Assembly (NCBI RefSeq): GCF_020382885.2
Contig: NC_058504.1
Span: 19,107,019 to 19,171,018, forward strand
DNA from: Scatophagus argus
Lineage: Eukaryota > Chordata > Actinopteri > Scatophagidae
DNA length: 64,000 nt
Reading direction: 5' to 3'
The notes below the pieces were generated by a model. The model was given only the letters and a program-made list of their open reading frames with translations. It ran no database searches and had not been told where the DNA came from. This document shows positions 25,701 to 35,750 of this stretch, in pieces (within the stretch, counting starts at the first letter, position 1; each line of letters opens with the position of its first letter). A program made the translations under genes and the position numbers.

Positions 25701-28700
25701 ATAAAACTTTCAACCAGAGAGGACAGTAAAACACAAAGTTAAAGGTACAAAAGACAAGGGCAGGAGTTTGGCAATACTAATGATGTCAGTCGCAATGGGA
25801 GGTCACCAGTTAAATTCTGCTAACAAAACAAAACAAAAATAAGGCTTGACCCCCAACATGACCACCACAGGGTCACCTTGATGGTGTAACATTACCTATT
25901 CAAGCACAAGAACTAAAAAGTACCAAACTTTTATACTCTCAGGCCATTGTGGTGTTAACACTTTGATCAAAAAAAGCTTCATTTATTGCTTTACCTTTTA
26001 ATGATGTCATCCATACAGGCATGTGTTCAGATCCCCTCCAGCACCGTCTATAGCATTACATCTCCATGGTCATCGTCAATACACTTATTTAGGGACAGCA
26101 GGAAGTCAGGACATAGCTTTTCAGTTCTGCTTATTATCACAGCATTGGTGAGCTTGTAGAATTGCTCCTGTGTTGTAGTAGAACTGTGTGACTGTAACGT
26201 AATGCAGTTAAAATGAAAGCCATGTGACGTGAGAGAGCAGGAGTTTCACAGACAGCACAGGGAACAGGACGGCAGCAGATAATAGAGAGAAGCCTGTTTG
26301 TGTAGTTACCATCAATCGAGAAGCGCTCATGCTGTACGCGTGTGTGTCTGTGTGTGCGCGCGCACGTATTCTTGTCTGCTTTGTGACTGTCTGTCTGTCT
26401 GCAATGCATGGATGTGTGCGCGCATGTGGACATGTGTGTTTGTATGTGCGTGTGCTTCCATCCACAGAGGCCGAGGAACTCTACCAGAGGCGGATGCTGA
26501 CGATCACAGGCATCTGTGTGGCGTTGTTGGTGGTTGGCATCGTTTGTGTGGTGGCCTACTGCAAAACCAAGTATGTGTCTTTGAAGGAAAGATAAATGAC
26601 TGTTCCAAACTTTTAATTAACCTACCTTATGACAAAAATAGTGATTAGCAGGTGCTTCATTTAATGTTGAAGAGCAAATGGGGGAAAGAAGTGTGAACAT
26701 TTCTTCCTTCCAAAATCTAAAAATGCTACTTTACAGTCAGGTCAAGCATTCAAAATCCTACTTAAGTAAAAGTACTTGAGTCTTATTACCAAATTGTGCT
26801 TACAGTTACAAAGTACAAAAAATACTGTCCCCATTATTTGACATTGTTAGATACTACTGATACATGAGATTGTCAGCAGCACAACAGTTACTGTTGTAGC
26901 TGCTCGAGGTGCAGCTAGTTTTAACCACTTTATACACACTTAGTTTATAGTCCAGTGGTTCCAATTTGTGCTCCTCCAAAGGGTCACAGGAAAAATTTGA
27001 GGGGTCATGAGATGATTACTGGAGGAAGAAAGAAAAAGAAAGTTCAGCTACACAAATCCATCTTAATTCTTTTCAACTTTTCTCTAATATATGCTTTGTT
27101 AATGAATACTGGTTTTGAATTATACTGCTTTAGACAACATCAGGGAAGTTTAGAAGAGAAATCTGAAATGTGCCAAATTGTCACGAACAGTCGCGTGAGG
27201 CAAACAGGCTGGTACAACCCGCAAGGCCAGAGGCAAGTGGAGAAAATCGACTCAAAAGGCTGGTTAAGAGTAGCTTTGCTGGCTTGCTTACTTGTACTGT
27301 GTGAAGAAGCACACAACCGACCTGTTCATGAAAAAGTAAGACTATAAATAACAGCGAAAAATGAGACAAGGCTTAAGTTTGTTGGCTTATCAACTTATTG
27401 CCTCTGTGATGTTTTGACAAATTGTGATTAAAACATGGATTTGAAAAGGGTGGACCAATCAAGCCAAGCTGACCTCCCACCAAAGTATTACATTATATCT
27501 CTAATGAATATTTGTACAAATGCATGCTTCTGTGGACTAGAACTTAACCAAAATTTACAATGCCTTCAGTATAATTCAATTGATTTTGTTTCTCTGTTCA
27601 TCAACTCAGAATTTTTCCTTCTGACTCTTTAATTTGCGAGACTCTGTAATGAAAAGACAACCATTACAATTTCAGTAATAAATACCTAGTAACATGTTTT
27701 ATCATTTTAAAACACTGTCAAATCCACAGCCGTTGTTTTAGTTCACATGATCCTCATCTTGCAGGTCATAGCAGTCGATCAAGAGACTCACAACTAGACT
27801 TTACTTTTTGATAAAACGTTGGCCAACATTTAAAAGTAAAGTAGCATTAAACAGAAGAACTAAAAAGTAAAGTACAAATACCTCACAGCTGTACACTTCT
27901 TACTCACTTGCACTTCTTGAGTAAATGTACTTTTATGTACTACTTTTCACTCCTGCTTTAGTCAGCAATTTTTTCTAGAGCCTTCACTTATTAATTAATG
28001 CCAACTGCTCCACTCGGATCATTTTTTAATAATCGGGAATTTAGCTGGACTTCCAATCCTGACTACTTGACAGTGAATACAACAGAAGAAGAAGCTTTAA
28101 TTCCATTAAGTGGCCTAAAGGTTTCTCTAAGGTGCACTCAAGGGTTTTCAGAATGTTTCCATGAAGGTAAAACGCTCATGGGGTCAATGAAGTCAGAGCA
28201 GAAGAAGTAATATAGGCTAAGGAGAGAGATGGAAGAGATTTTTAAAGAGCCGTTATAGTTTAGCGCCTTCACCAAATCACTTATTGTTCCTTCATCACTG
28301 CCTCTCCAGGAAGCAGAGGAAGAAGATGCACAGTCACCTTCATCAGAACCAGAATCAGTGTGTGGAGCAACCCAGTCGCATGCTGGCCAATGGACCCAAC
28401 CACCCCGGGCCTGGTCCTGAGGAGATCCCCATGATTGACGTGAGTTCAAATGGTAGAAAATCACGGCAGAGGCAGGCAGAGGTCAGATTTAACTGACCAA
28501 CCGGAAGTAAGGTCACCTCCTGACGACCCTGCTGACTAGTAACCACAGTTTTAAAAAAATGCAACTAAATTAACTGGCCAGATTAAATGTCAAAGCAAGA
28601 AAGGGATAATGTATGCAGCTGCCAATCTACACCAAAGACATTTTTGTTTTCTGCGATTTTGTTTTAGCCTCTGGTGGTCAATAATAATATGACAATATGT

Positions 28701-30556
28701 ATTTCAGCTACTGATCAGAACGCAGAGAAGTCACATTCTTTAACTTCCAAACCGACTTCACAATCCTGTCAGAGTGCACAGGCTCTGCTGCAGTAAAGCC
28801 AGATATATTGGTGCTTTTAATTAAATATAACAGCCCTATAAATAGGATATTGGTGTCAAAATGTTCGGAATACTCTCAGATATTCATTAATGCTAAAGTA
28901 GGGATAGACAAAGGAGAAGACGCCACAGGAACTGGATGTCAGCTTCTCCTGGGCAGGTAGCCCCACAGAGACTTATCTGGGGTTACTGATGGATTTTATT
29001 CAGCTTTGCCTCTCCACCAAGAAGGTAATTTTAGCCTTCAGAGCAGGTTTGCCTCCAAACGAATCTTTATGTAAATAAAACAACATTGGGAAAACAGGGT
29101 GCCAAGCAGACAAAAGACAGGGCAGAAAACAGTAGTGAGGAGACAGATGATCTGTCAGAAAGATCCTCTCATCACAAGATATCACTTTTGATTTTTGTAT
29201 AATTTATCTATATTTACTATATGATTTGTTTGTGTGTGTGTTTGTTTGTATTGCAGTGCATCTCCAAGAGCGTCCCAACAACAGAGTGTGTGATCAGCCA
29301 TGGAGCTGAGGGCGCAGGCAACTACGCAGGGAGTCGAATGTCCACCCGCTCCCACCACTCTACCACTGCCTCACATGCTTCCAGGTAGACCAACCACGCA
29401 CACACTCGGGAGCATGTATAGACAGGCAAACACAAACAGGAAGTTTTATTTTTCTTTATATGAGATCGGTTTCAGTTGCTAACAGTTATTGCTAAAGGTT
29501 ATTTATTTAGTGGAAAATAACTCCAATGAAGTCTGTGGTTATTCAGAGTAATGTAAACATTGGTTCTAGAAATAAAAATTCCTGTGAATTTTATTTAATG
29601 TATTTTTCAAATGCTTTTGTAACAAAAATAGCTGTCTCGCAGCTAACAAAATATTTGACGAGCAGATTTATCATATGAAATAATACATTTTAAAGCTGAA
29701 CTATGAAAACTCTCACCACTGGAGGACAGAACTTTGGCTCTTCAGACTCCAGGTTTTGGTGGCTAACATGTTAGCAAGTTTAAAACTCCAGAAAAAACAT
29801 GCTGGCTCATTGACGTCACCTTCTCTTGCCTTGTCCTAGCAAGCAGTAGCTTTGCTAGGATACCAGTGAATTGAATTAACTCAGTGTAGTTTAATCAAAA
29901 TTATTGCTTAATGGTGATTTAACAGACAACACGTGAACAGTTTTGCATCATAGTCTCTTTACTCTGCATTCCTTACTCATCTGTAACCTCCTGTCTGTTG
30001 TAACCTTTTAAACCTCTTTTGCTAACACCCACTCCTGCAGACACGAGGAGCAGACATGGAGCATGGAACGAACAGAGAGCATGAACTCAGACTGCCAGTC
30101 AGGTGGGCTGTCTAGCTCGGTGGGAACCAGTAAGTGTAGCAGCCCAGCATGCATGGCAAGGAGGGCTGCCCACTGGGGCTGTAGGGACATGTCCGGACCG
30201 GGAATGCAGTATGGGGATTCCTACGACTCTCTAAGGGACTCGCCTCACAGTGACAGGTAAGGAAAGTAGTGGTGTGTGTGTGTGTGTGTGTGCGTATTCC
30301 TGTGGTTACAAAGATCTGTTTACAGTCACATCGTGAGAACCTTCCTTATTTATGGGGACAAAAGTCAAGTCCCCACAATGTAAATCAATAAATATTAGGG
30401 TGAAGACTTGCTTTAAGGTTAGTTTGATGTTAGGGTTTGGTTAAGGTCAGCGTTAGGATTAGGCAAGTAATGTTTATTGTTATGGTTAGGTGGTGGTTAA
30501 GCCTCCAGGAAATTAATGTAAGTCTATGTAATGTCCCCAAAAGTGATGGGAACATG

Positions 30557-30611
<55 letters not shown>

Positions 30612-33600
30612 GTGGGTGGGTGGTGATGGAAGGAGTTAAGTCTGTCTCTAGCTTTGTTTTTATTTTGTCACTCCAGCCTCTTCACTCTTTGGCGACACCA
30701 AGTGGCAGCTAATTGATATTCATTTTCAAGTACTCATCACCCAGATACTGTATAATGTGTTGTGACTTTACAGACTTGTACTGTGCTAGGACCTTAATGA
30801 GTGCATTGTGTGTAGTTTTAGTGAAACTAATGAAATATTTAATTGTTGGTAAATTATTTGTCACAATGGAGCACACTGATATTTTGCTTGTGTTTTGGCT
30901 TCTAATAGTAAAAGAAAACTTCACTGTCTTTTGGTTTTGTGATTAGTTTTCTCAGGATTATTCTGTGAAGGTCAGTCATTAAAAGCTACTTTCTTTTGGA
31001 CTGTTGTAAATGACTCTGGAATTACCACTTCGACTCAACCTGACTTCACTGTTTTTACTGTTAGTGGTCTCCTGCATGTCCCATATGGAAATGACTAATA
31101 AACTGGTTTGACTAAATAGCACAGTTTCTTGGTACTGTATATATATATATATATATATATATGGTTAAAAGCATGATATAAAATGTAATTAACAACAAGC
31201 GTGAATGATTTTTGTGTTAAAATTTGGTGTCTCTGCTTTGACAAAACTGTGCATTAACAATTTGGTGAAGTTCAATGAGGTGCAGCGGCAATACACTCCT
31301 TTCAGCTGGCATAGCACATGTTCAGTAATGTTTTTCGCATTCTTGGGACTGACTTAACAGGCAGTGAGGTGGCTCAACAGCTAATGGTATTGTTTCTGCA
31401 TGGCGTTTTCCTCCCACAGTCCACAGACTTGCTAGTCAGGTGATCTGGAAACACAAAATTGCCTGCAGATGTAACTGTGGTTGTTGTCTATGTGTACCTC
31501 CCAAGTATACTATTTGATATTTCCTCTCTTGTCCATCCTCGCTTGAAGTTGTTTGGGTTTACCATCTTGCAGCTCTTAGTTCTGCCCTGAGGAGTGAGGT
31601 GGGATCTCTGAGGAGCCACAAGCAATGATAGACAAGAGCAGCTTTCATGGAAGTCTTTCACCAACTGACACACCGCCTTGTTAGATATCAGTTATTTAAT
31701 GGAAAGGACCAAAAATAACTTTTTTCAGTAAAGATTTTTCTTTGTGATCTGTTATACCCCCCATTAACTTTTATTATGTATACAACTACAGTCAGAGAAA
31801 GTAGGAGATTCTGTGTGCCAGCACCAAACACTTTTTATCTTTTTTTTATTATTATTCTAGTCAGTCACATGTGAGTCTGATAGCTGATTGTTGGGTTTGA
31901 TATGTTATAATCATGTTCTGGGTAATTATTTGATTTCACGGTCAGAATATCAATGAATACAGATGCAAATAGCGAATAAATAATAAAAAGACATTCTGAT
32001 GGCAGACATGGTTCCTGTGTGTCTGAACACTACACAGTACAAATATAGAAAGCAGATTGTTATTCATGTGAAGGTGCTTGTTAAACAGCTAACAGGCTAC
32101 AGAGAGAAAACACTGCAGCTCTGCAGTGATAACTGTCTGCCTTCATCAGTGTTCATCAGCAAAGTGCATATGTGCACACACAAACTTCATCAAAAGTCTG
32201 CATAGCTGTTAAAGCCGACTGACAGCTGATCCAGCTGTGATGAGCTGCTGCCGTTAGCAGAAAACAATAACAACACATTTCTTTCTTTCCTCTCTCCTCG
32301 CATGGCTTCTTTGCTTCTCCCCAAGTTCTCAGTGGGAGGGACTAAGATGGCAGGAGAAGACAAAAGTGAAAGAAGAGTGGATGCATTTTAAGAGATTGTG
32401 GATTTACCTTTATTGTGTTAGTCCTGGGGTTGACTGGTGACCTCACTGGGGTGAAACCCCTCCTCTTGCACTGTGTAAGGGTTTAGAAAACAGCTGGATT
32501 GGGCTCATAGGCAGGGTATCTGATAAGGACTCCTATACTGATGTTGCAGTGGTTAGCAACTGTCATCTCACAGCAAGAGGCTTCCATGTTCAAGTCTGGG
32601 TCTGGGCCCTTCTGTGTGGAGTAAAGTGGGTGATGCGTGGTGGAGTGGTTAGTGCACTTGCCCCATGTAAAGAAAGTTGAAATCCCTCGATGGCAGTGAC
32701 CTGGATTTGAGTCTGGCCTGTGGTCCTTTGCTCCGTTCCATTTTTCTGTTGTTGTACTTGTACAGTCATGTATGAGACAAATAAATCTTGACTTGACTTG
32801 TTTATTTCATGACCTTTTCAAAAATTCAGATGATGTGCACTGGTAATCGGCTACTACTATCCCTTATTTCCAAACTGAAATACATATGAAATGCAAAATT
32901 GTAGTTAAACAAAGATGGATCAATATAATGCTGAACATGAGCACAGCTTTGTGCGCAGTTTTTAGTTGGTCTGTTTTGTTAACCAAACATAATCATGTTT
33001 TGCAGTTATGGCTGAATGCGTGCAAGTGTTGGTGAACTCTTACATCAGCACAATCTGCATGCATGTGTTCAAGGTGTGATTCAGTCACTGCAATAATTCG
33101 CTGTTCTTTTTTTCCAGATATGTGTCGGCGCTGACAACGCCAGCACGCCTGTCTCCGGTGGAATTCCACTACCCCCCATTGCCGCCCCAGGTGCCCACCT
33201 TCCAGATCACCTCGCCCAACACAAGCCACGCCCTCTCCCTGCCCCCCGCCGCTGCCGCCTACTGCAGAGATGATGATCAGCCGCTGCTAAGATGCCCAGA
33301 TGTATGTAGGAAAATTTAATAAATACATAAACTGTATAAGTGACAGTGACAACATGCCATCATATTTACTCATTACTAGTAAATCCCATGAAAAGGCCCA
33401 AACCATCGATACATCAATCCATCTCTCAGTTTTTTGATTTCCCCACCCTGTCTGTGGCAAGTCCCCAGACTCTCCTAAAAAAATCTCTCACTTTTGTGAG
33501 TTGTTTAGTGAGGTGAAACTTTAGAAACTTGCTGTTGTCTATGACAAATTCTTAATTACGGAGGCCTTCGTAAGGTTATTTCCTTCATTATATATGAAAA

Positions 33601-35750
33601 AACATCTGTCCCAGTGATTTAAGTGTTTATTTGCATACAGAGCGGGGAAGTGAGATCCGATCACAGGTGGTCACTCGAGACGCACGTGGAGACGCACTGT
33701 AGTGCCTCGTGTGGTCTTTAAGCCGTCCGCTTGTGATGTCATGTGTTCATGACATGTGTTAGTATGCTAGGGCTAAACAGGCTCATATAAATATACATAC
33801 ATATATGCTATACACATATATGTAAATATATGTGTGCGTATATGGATATATATGTACATATAGTTGAAAGACATATACGTAGGGGGCCAGTTTTGAATAT
33901 TTGCACATATGTTGAAAAATATATGTGGCATAGATAAAAATCATATATGTTAATATATTTTCTTTCCATGTGGGACTGTATAGTGAAAAAGGTGTAAACA
34001 GCATGAAGCATCAAAAGTGCCCCTCTGCTGTTGCATCATGTACATCTAGTGTGAGGCCACTTTAAAAACTGCTGCATGCAATAAAACAATCAACAGCTAT
34101 TGTCTTATACATTGAATTTTCTTCTGCAAACCTCAATATGCATTGAATTAAAATAAGTACAACCATAAATGCATTTTGTTTGAACACATATGCACATTAC
34201 ATAATAACGTGAGATATGGGACATAGACATAGGCATATATGAGCTATATATATAAGGCATTATGTATGACATATATACACCTGACTGTGACATGTATGTG
34301 GATATATATAAGTCATATATGACACATATATTTCCTATATATCCACATACATGTACATATATGACCCTAAATATGGCATACATGTAACATATATATATCT
34401 GCATATATTCTGCATGGTTTTGGATACATGTTCATATATTTCCTTTCCGTGTGGGCAGCAACACGCATATTAAATTTATACAGTATGTGTATTCAGTATG
34501 TATACTACTTTTTTGTAGCAGGTTTGCTACTTTTAAATGAAGAGAGGTGCCAGTCAGAGTCACATCTGACAAACAATAAACATAAAGATAAGCAACCAAT
34601 AGAGCAAATAGGAAGGAGGAATGAAATATATGTCACCAAAAAACAAATAGGCCACAGCTCAAATATATTAAATCAAGCAAACAAAGACAAAACAATATCC
34701 ACACAAGAACAAAATGAAAGACAACTCAGACATCCACTGTGAATCTTACTGCAGATTCCCCACAAAACAAATCAAATCAGGAAATCTAAACAGTAATTGT
34801 TAACAATTTATACACCATGTGCTCACAGTACCATAGATCAGCCAGTCAGTCCAAAGACATGAGTCAAAGACTTTCCTCCCACCTCCTCGGGCTGAGCCAT
34901 TTTGAGTCTTCCGAAATATATTTCAGTATTCATCAAGCAATCAAACTCAGGTTTAGTCTAATTATCGGGTCAAACAGGACAGCATTTGGGATTTTGGGAC
35001 ACTTTGAAACTGCCCCAAATTGTTTGGGATCCTGACACAGTCTCTAGGGACACGGCTTATGTTTACTACGAGGTGGCCACTGTGATGCAGACTTTACATC
35101 ACGATCTGAGGCCGAGGGTAAAGCTGGTGTATCTGTCTTCAACTGACCCAAAGAAACACGGGCAGCTCTTAAACACTTGTTCCACACAACACGGGATTTT
35201 GGGTGGTTGTGATTGGATTATTGGATGGATTATTGGCACAGTTTACAGTTTCTATCAGATCCTCTTTATGTTTTAGGATGGAAGTTTATACAGGCAACCC
35301 CGGCGTCCACGGAGACCCTACCTGACGGAGAGCACAGGAAGTCTACCATCCAGCCCCTACCGTCTCCCTGATGACGAGGCCTACGAGACCACGCAGGAGT
35401 ACGCCTCTTCACGGGAGCCCATCCGAAGCCGGCGCCGCCCGCGACGCAACCGCCTCAATGGACACATCTCCCAGCGTTCAGCAGGCCTACGGGACTACAG
35501 CTCACAGAGCTTCAGCCAGTCAGAGGAGGAAGAAGAGGAGGAGGACGAGGATGCTCATGGGGAGAGCACACCTTTCCTTAGTATGCAGAACATGAACGTG
35601 GACCCACCTTTAACCGTCCCGGGTTTTCGTTCATCATCTGGTGCAGACACGCGGACTCACCGTGGGCTGAGTCGGCCAGGGACGCGCAGCAACGGGCAGA
35701 GCCGCGGCTCCCAGTCGCAACGCTCCAAGGCTGACAACATGCCCCTTTAA
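10070..35750 (+). CDS. nrg2: Neuregulin-2 (5' partial): Ig, EGF, TM and cytoplasmic tail exons
   Basis: Membrane-anchored EGF-family growth factor; after shedding, its EGF domain activates ErbB3/ErbB4 receptors. Exons read: 10070-10232, 12115-12233, 12975-13098, 19524-19582, optional 24029-24052, 26468-26570, 28310-28439, 29257-29384, 30041-30256, 33118-33301, 35277-35750 (TAA). All phases join. The first two exons form an Ig domain (cysteines in LKCEAS and YTCVAEN). The next two give an EGF domain: C-x7-C-x5-C (RRCNDSEKAYCVNGGDC), then LSCKC and GDHC. Then come EAEELYQRR, the TM segment (ITGICVALLVVGIVCVV) and a basic AYCKTK. The tail has SVGTSKCSSPAC, RYVSALTTPARLSPVEFHY, DDEAYETTQEY, an acidic run and a terminal MPL. 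CVNGGxCYxIxGINQLSC, GICVALLVVGIV and the SVGTSKC block fit NRG2, not NRG1. The 5' exon(s) are off the left edge. The a or b fish paralogue cannot be told here. Confidence 0.95.
10233..12114 (+). other. nrg2: nrg2 intron between the two Ig exons
   Basis: The donor is CAA|GTGAGT and the acceptor is a pyrimidine-rich tract ending GGAAG at 12114 (phase 2). No exon was seen inside. It carries a retroposon-tail signature at about 11383-11420 and A/T-rich DNA to about 11630. Confidence 0.75.
11370..11560. repeat. (GACA)n plus retroposon-tail-like repeat
   Basis: A short GACA run leads into 'CTTTATTGATCCTGTAAGGG', then A-rich sequence of AATAAAAA type. This is the same signature as at 8600-8640 and is common at the ends of fish retroposons. 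The orientation suggests an antisense tail. The family name is not certain. Confidence 0.5.
12234..12974 (+). other. nrg2: nrg2 intron between the Ig and EGF exons
   Basis: A phase 1 intron with donor ATCT|GTGAGC and acceptor CTCCTTGCAG. Apart from the CTAT array nothing could be recognised in it. In NRG genes this is where spacer exons can be present or absent; none is visible here. Confidence 0.75.
12250..12316. repeat. (CTAT)n microsatellite next to an nrg2 splice donor
   Basis: About 16 perfect ATCT units start 16 bp after the donor GT (12234-12235) of the second Ig exon. The donor itself is GTGAGC and looks functional. Confidence 0.95.
13099..19523 (+). other. nrg2: nrg2 intron splitting the EGF domain
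   Basis: The intron splits the lysine codon between EGF cysteines 4 and 5 (phase 2; donor GTAAGT, acceptor CCATCAG). This is the site where neuregulins choose between alternative EGF C-terminal exons. I looked for a second exon of the CPxGFFGxRC type and did not find one by eye. The stretch contains CT-rich blocks (13110-13260, 15760-15830, 17041-17078) and no supported gene. The open frame at 15659-16114 lacks domain features. Confidence 0.6.
17041..17078. repeat. (TC)n microsatellite
   Basis: A TC-dinucleotide run with one interruption, inside the EGF-splitting intron of nrg2. Confidence 0.9.
19743..19798. repeat. Compound (GT)n(GA)n microsatellite
   Basis: About 11 GT units pass directly into about 16 GA units with one CA interruption. 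It begins 160 bp downstream of the EGF exon donor. Confidence 0.95.
20560..20705. repeat. Probable teleost interspersed repeat fragment
   Basis: The text includes 'GAGGGGTCATGACC', 'CTGGAGCCCAATCAGG' and 'GGCATCCATCTTTAAATAC'. The last word in particular is typical of a repeat seen in many fish introns. A weaker similar piece is at 4865-4955. No coding capacity. Confidence 0.4.
22040..22560. repeat. Probable interspersed repeat block
   Basis: Words such as 'GGCAGGCAAGAGTCCAACAA', 'CAGGTAATGCAAC' and 'ACCAGGAAACATGAGATG' are arranged as in a repeat commonly met in fish non-coding DNA. It has no open frame of interest. Boundaries are approximate and the call rests on memory of the word pattern. 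Confidence 0.35.
24029..24052 (+). CDS. nrg2: nrg2 24-nt juxtamembrane micro-exon (optional cassette)
   Basis: A pyrimidine-rich tract and CTGGCAG precede 24 nt, followed by GTATGG. The exon is phase 1 on both sides, as are the EGF exon end (19582) and the TM exon start (26468), so it can be included or skipped in frame. Included, the product reads GFYKLLRIEFMEAEELYQRR. Skipped, it reads GFYKAEELYQRR. NRG1 beta-1 has the same arrangement with KHLGIEFME in this place, and NRG2 isoforms have a KHLGFELKE-like segment (family knowledge, from memory). The segment lies in the membrane-proximal stalk, where proteolytic shedding occurs. Transcript evidence is needed to confirm use. Confidence 0.82.
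24053..26467 (+). other. nrg2: nrg2 intron before the transmembrane exon
   Basis: Ends at the acceptor TCCACAG (26467) with only a moderate polypyrimidine tract; GTGTGT/GCGC-rich DNA precedes it. It contains the perfect 20-bp inverted repeat at 25165-25205 and no supported exon. Confidence 0.7.
25165..25205. repeat. Perfect 20-bp inverted repeat with 1-nt spacer
   Basis: The left arm 25165-25184 (GTTGATATGGGGACAAAGTC) is exactly complementary to 25186-25205. The single base 25185 separates them, and a third partial copy of GTTGATATG follows at 25210-25218. It lies in an nrg2 intron. It may be the tip of a MITE-like or snap-back element. Confidence 0.9.
26571..28309 (+). other. nrg2: nrg2 intron after the transmembrane exon
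   Basis: The donor is ACCAA|GTATGT (phase 2) and the acceptor CCTCTCCAG at 28309. It contains a probable interspersed repeat at 26945-27030 and otherwise nothing recognised. Confidence 0.7.
26945..27030. repeat. Probable teleost interspersed repeat fragment
   Basis: The words 'CCAGTGGTTCCAATTTG', 'CTCCAAAGGGTCACAGG' and 'GAGGGGTCATGAGATGATTA' occur in the order found in a common fish repeat of unknown coding content. The 3' limit is uncertain. Confidence 0.5.
28440..30040 (+). other. nrg2: nrg2 introns flanking the cytoplasmic-tail exon 29257-29384
   Basis: Two short introns (28440-29256, phase 0; 29385-30040, phase 2) flank the tail exon 29257-29384 included in the CDS entry. Donors are GTGAGT and GTAGAC; acceptors are TTGCAG and CTCCTGCAG. 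Nothing else was recognised in them. Confidence 0.8.
30271..30616 (+). repeat. GT microsatellites bracketing a telomere-word-rich interspersed repeat
   Basis: GT runs at 30271-30292 and 30560-30616 bracket a block with 'TTTATGGGGACAAAAGTC', 'AAGTCCCCACAATG' and a series of GGTTAG/GTTAGGG words (30417-30495). The block then returns to 'TGTCCCCAAAAGTGATGGG'. A GT-flanked 'ggggaca... ggttaggg... tccccac' unit is common in fish introns (from memory). It starts 15 bp after the donor of the 30041-30256 nrg2 exon. No open frame of interest. Confidence 0.6.
31137..31162. repeat. (AT)n microsatellite
   Basis: A run of about 13 AT units. Confidence 0.95.
31360..31500 (+). repeat. Degraded SINE-like sequence
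   Basis: The segment contains 'GTGAGGTGGCTCAACAGCTAA', then 'TTTTCCTCCCACAGTCCA', 'ACTTGCTAGTCAGGTGATC' and 'AAATTGCCTGCAGATGTAAC'. This follows the order of a very common teleost tRNA-derived SINE-type repeat. Many substitutions and indels make it an old copy. Confidence 0.55.
32625..32800 (+). repeat. tRNA-derived SINE-like sequence
   Basis: The 'GTGGTGGAGTGGTTAGTGCA' segment at 32637-32656 resembles an A box. 'CTGGATTTGAGTCTGG' at about 32701-32716 resembles the B box of a tRNA promoter. The spacing, around 50-60 bp, is right for a pol III internal promoter. It ends in an A/T-rich tail near 32790. It is a retroposed copy, not a tRNA gene: it does not fold to a full cloverleaf on inspection. 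Confidence 0.55.
33302..35276 (+). other. nrg2: Last nrg2 intron, AT-palindrome rich
   Basis: Donor CCAGAT|GTATGT (phase 0), acceptor TATGTTTTAG at 35276. The middle is dominated by the ATATGT-rich block at 33780-34480. The rest (34490-35270) has only short open frames with no recognised features. Confidence 0.75.
33780..34480. repeat. AT-rich block of self-complementary ATATGT/ACATAT words
   Basis: Over about 700 bp the words ATATAT, CATATATG, GTACATATA and their complements occur dozens of times without a strict period. A non-repetitive stretch sits at about 33960-34190. Because most words are palindromic, both strands can form many alternative hairpins. It looks like a decayed low-complexity expansion, not a gene. 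Confidence 0.75.

Larger units (their letters stand above)
30617..33117 (+). other. nrg2: Remainder of nrg2 intron with SINE debris
   Basis: The intron runs to the acceptor TTTTTTCCAG at 33117. It contains an AT dinucleotide array (31137-31162) and two retroposon-like pieces, listed separately. No exon or gene is supported; the open frames here have no domain features. Confidence 0.7.

Noticed and set aside
32637..32716. Possible tRNA gene
   Set aside because: A- and B-box-like words are present but the acceptor and anticodon stems do not pair; it fits a SINE better.
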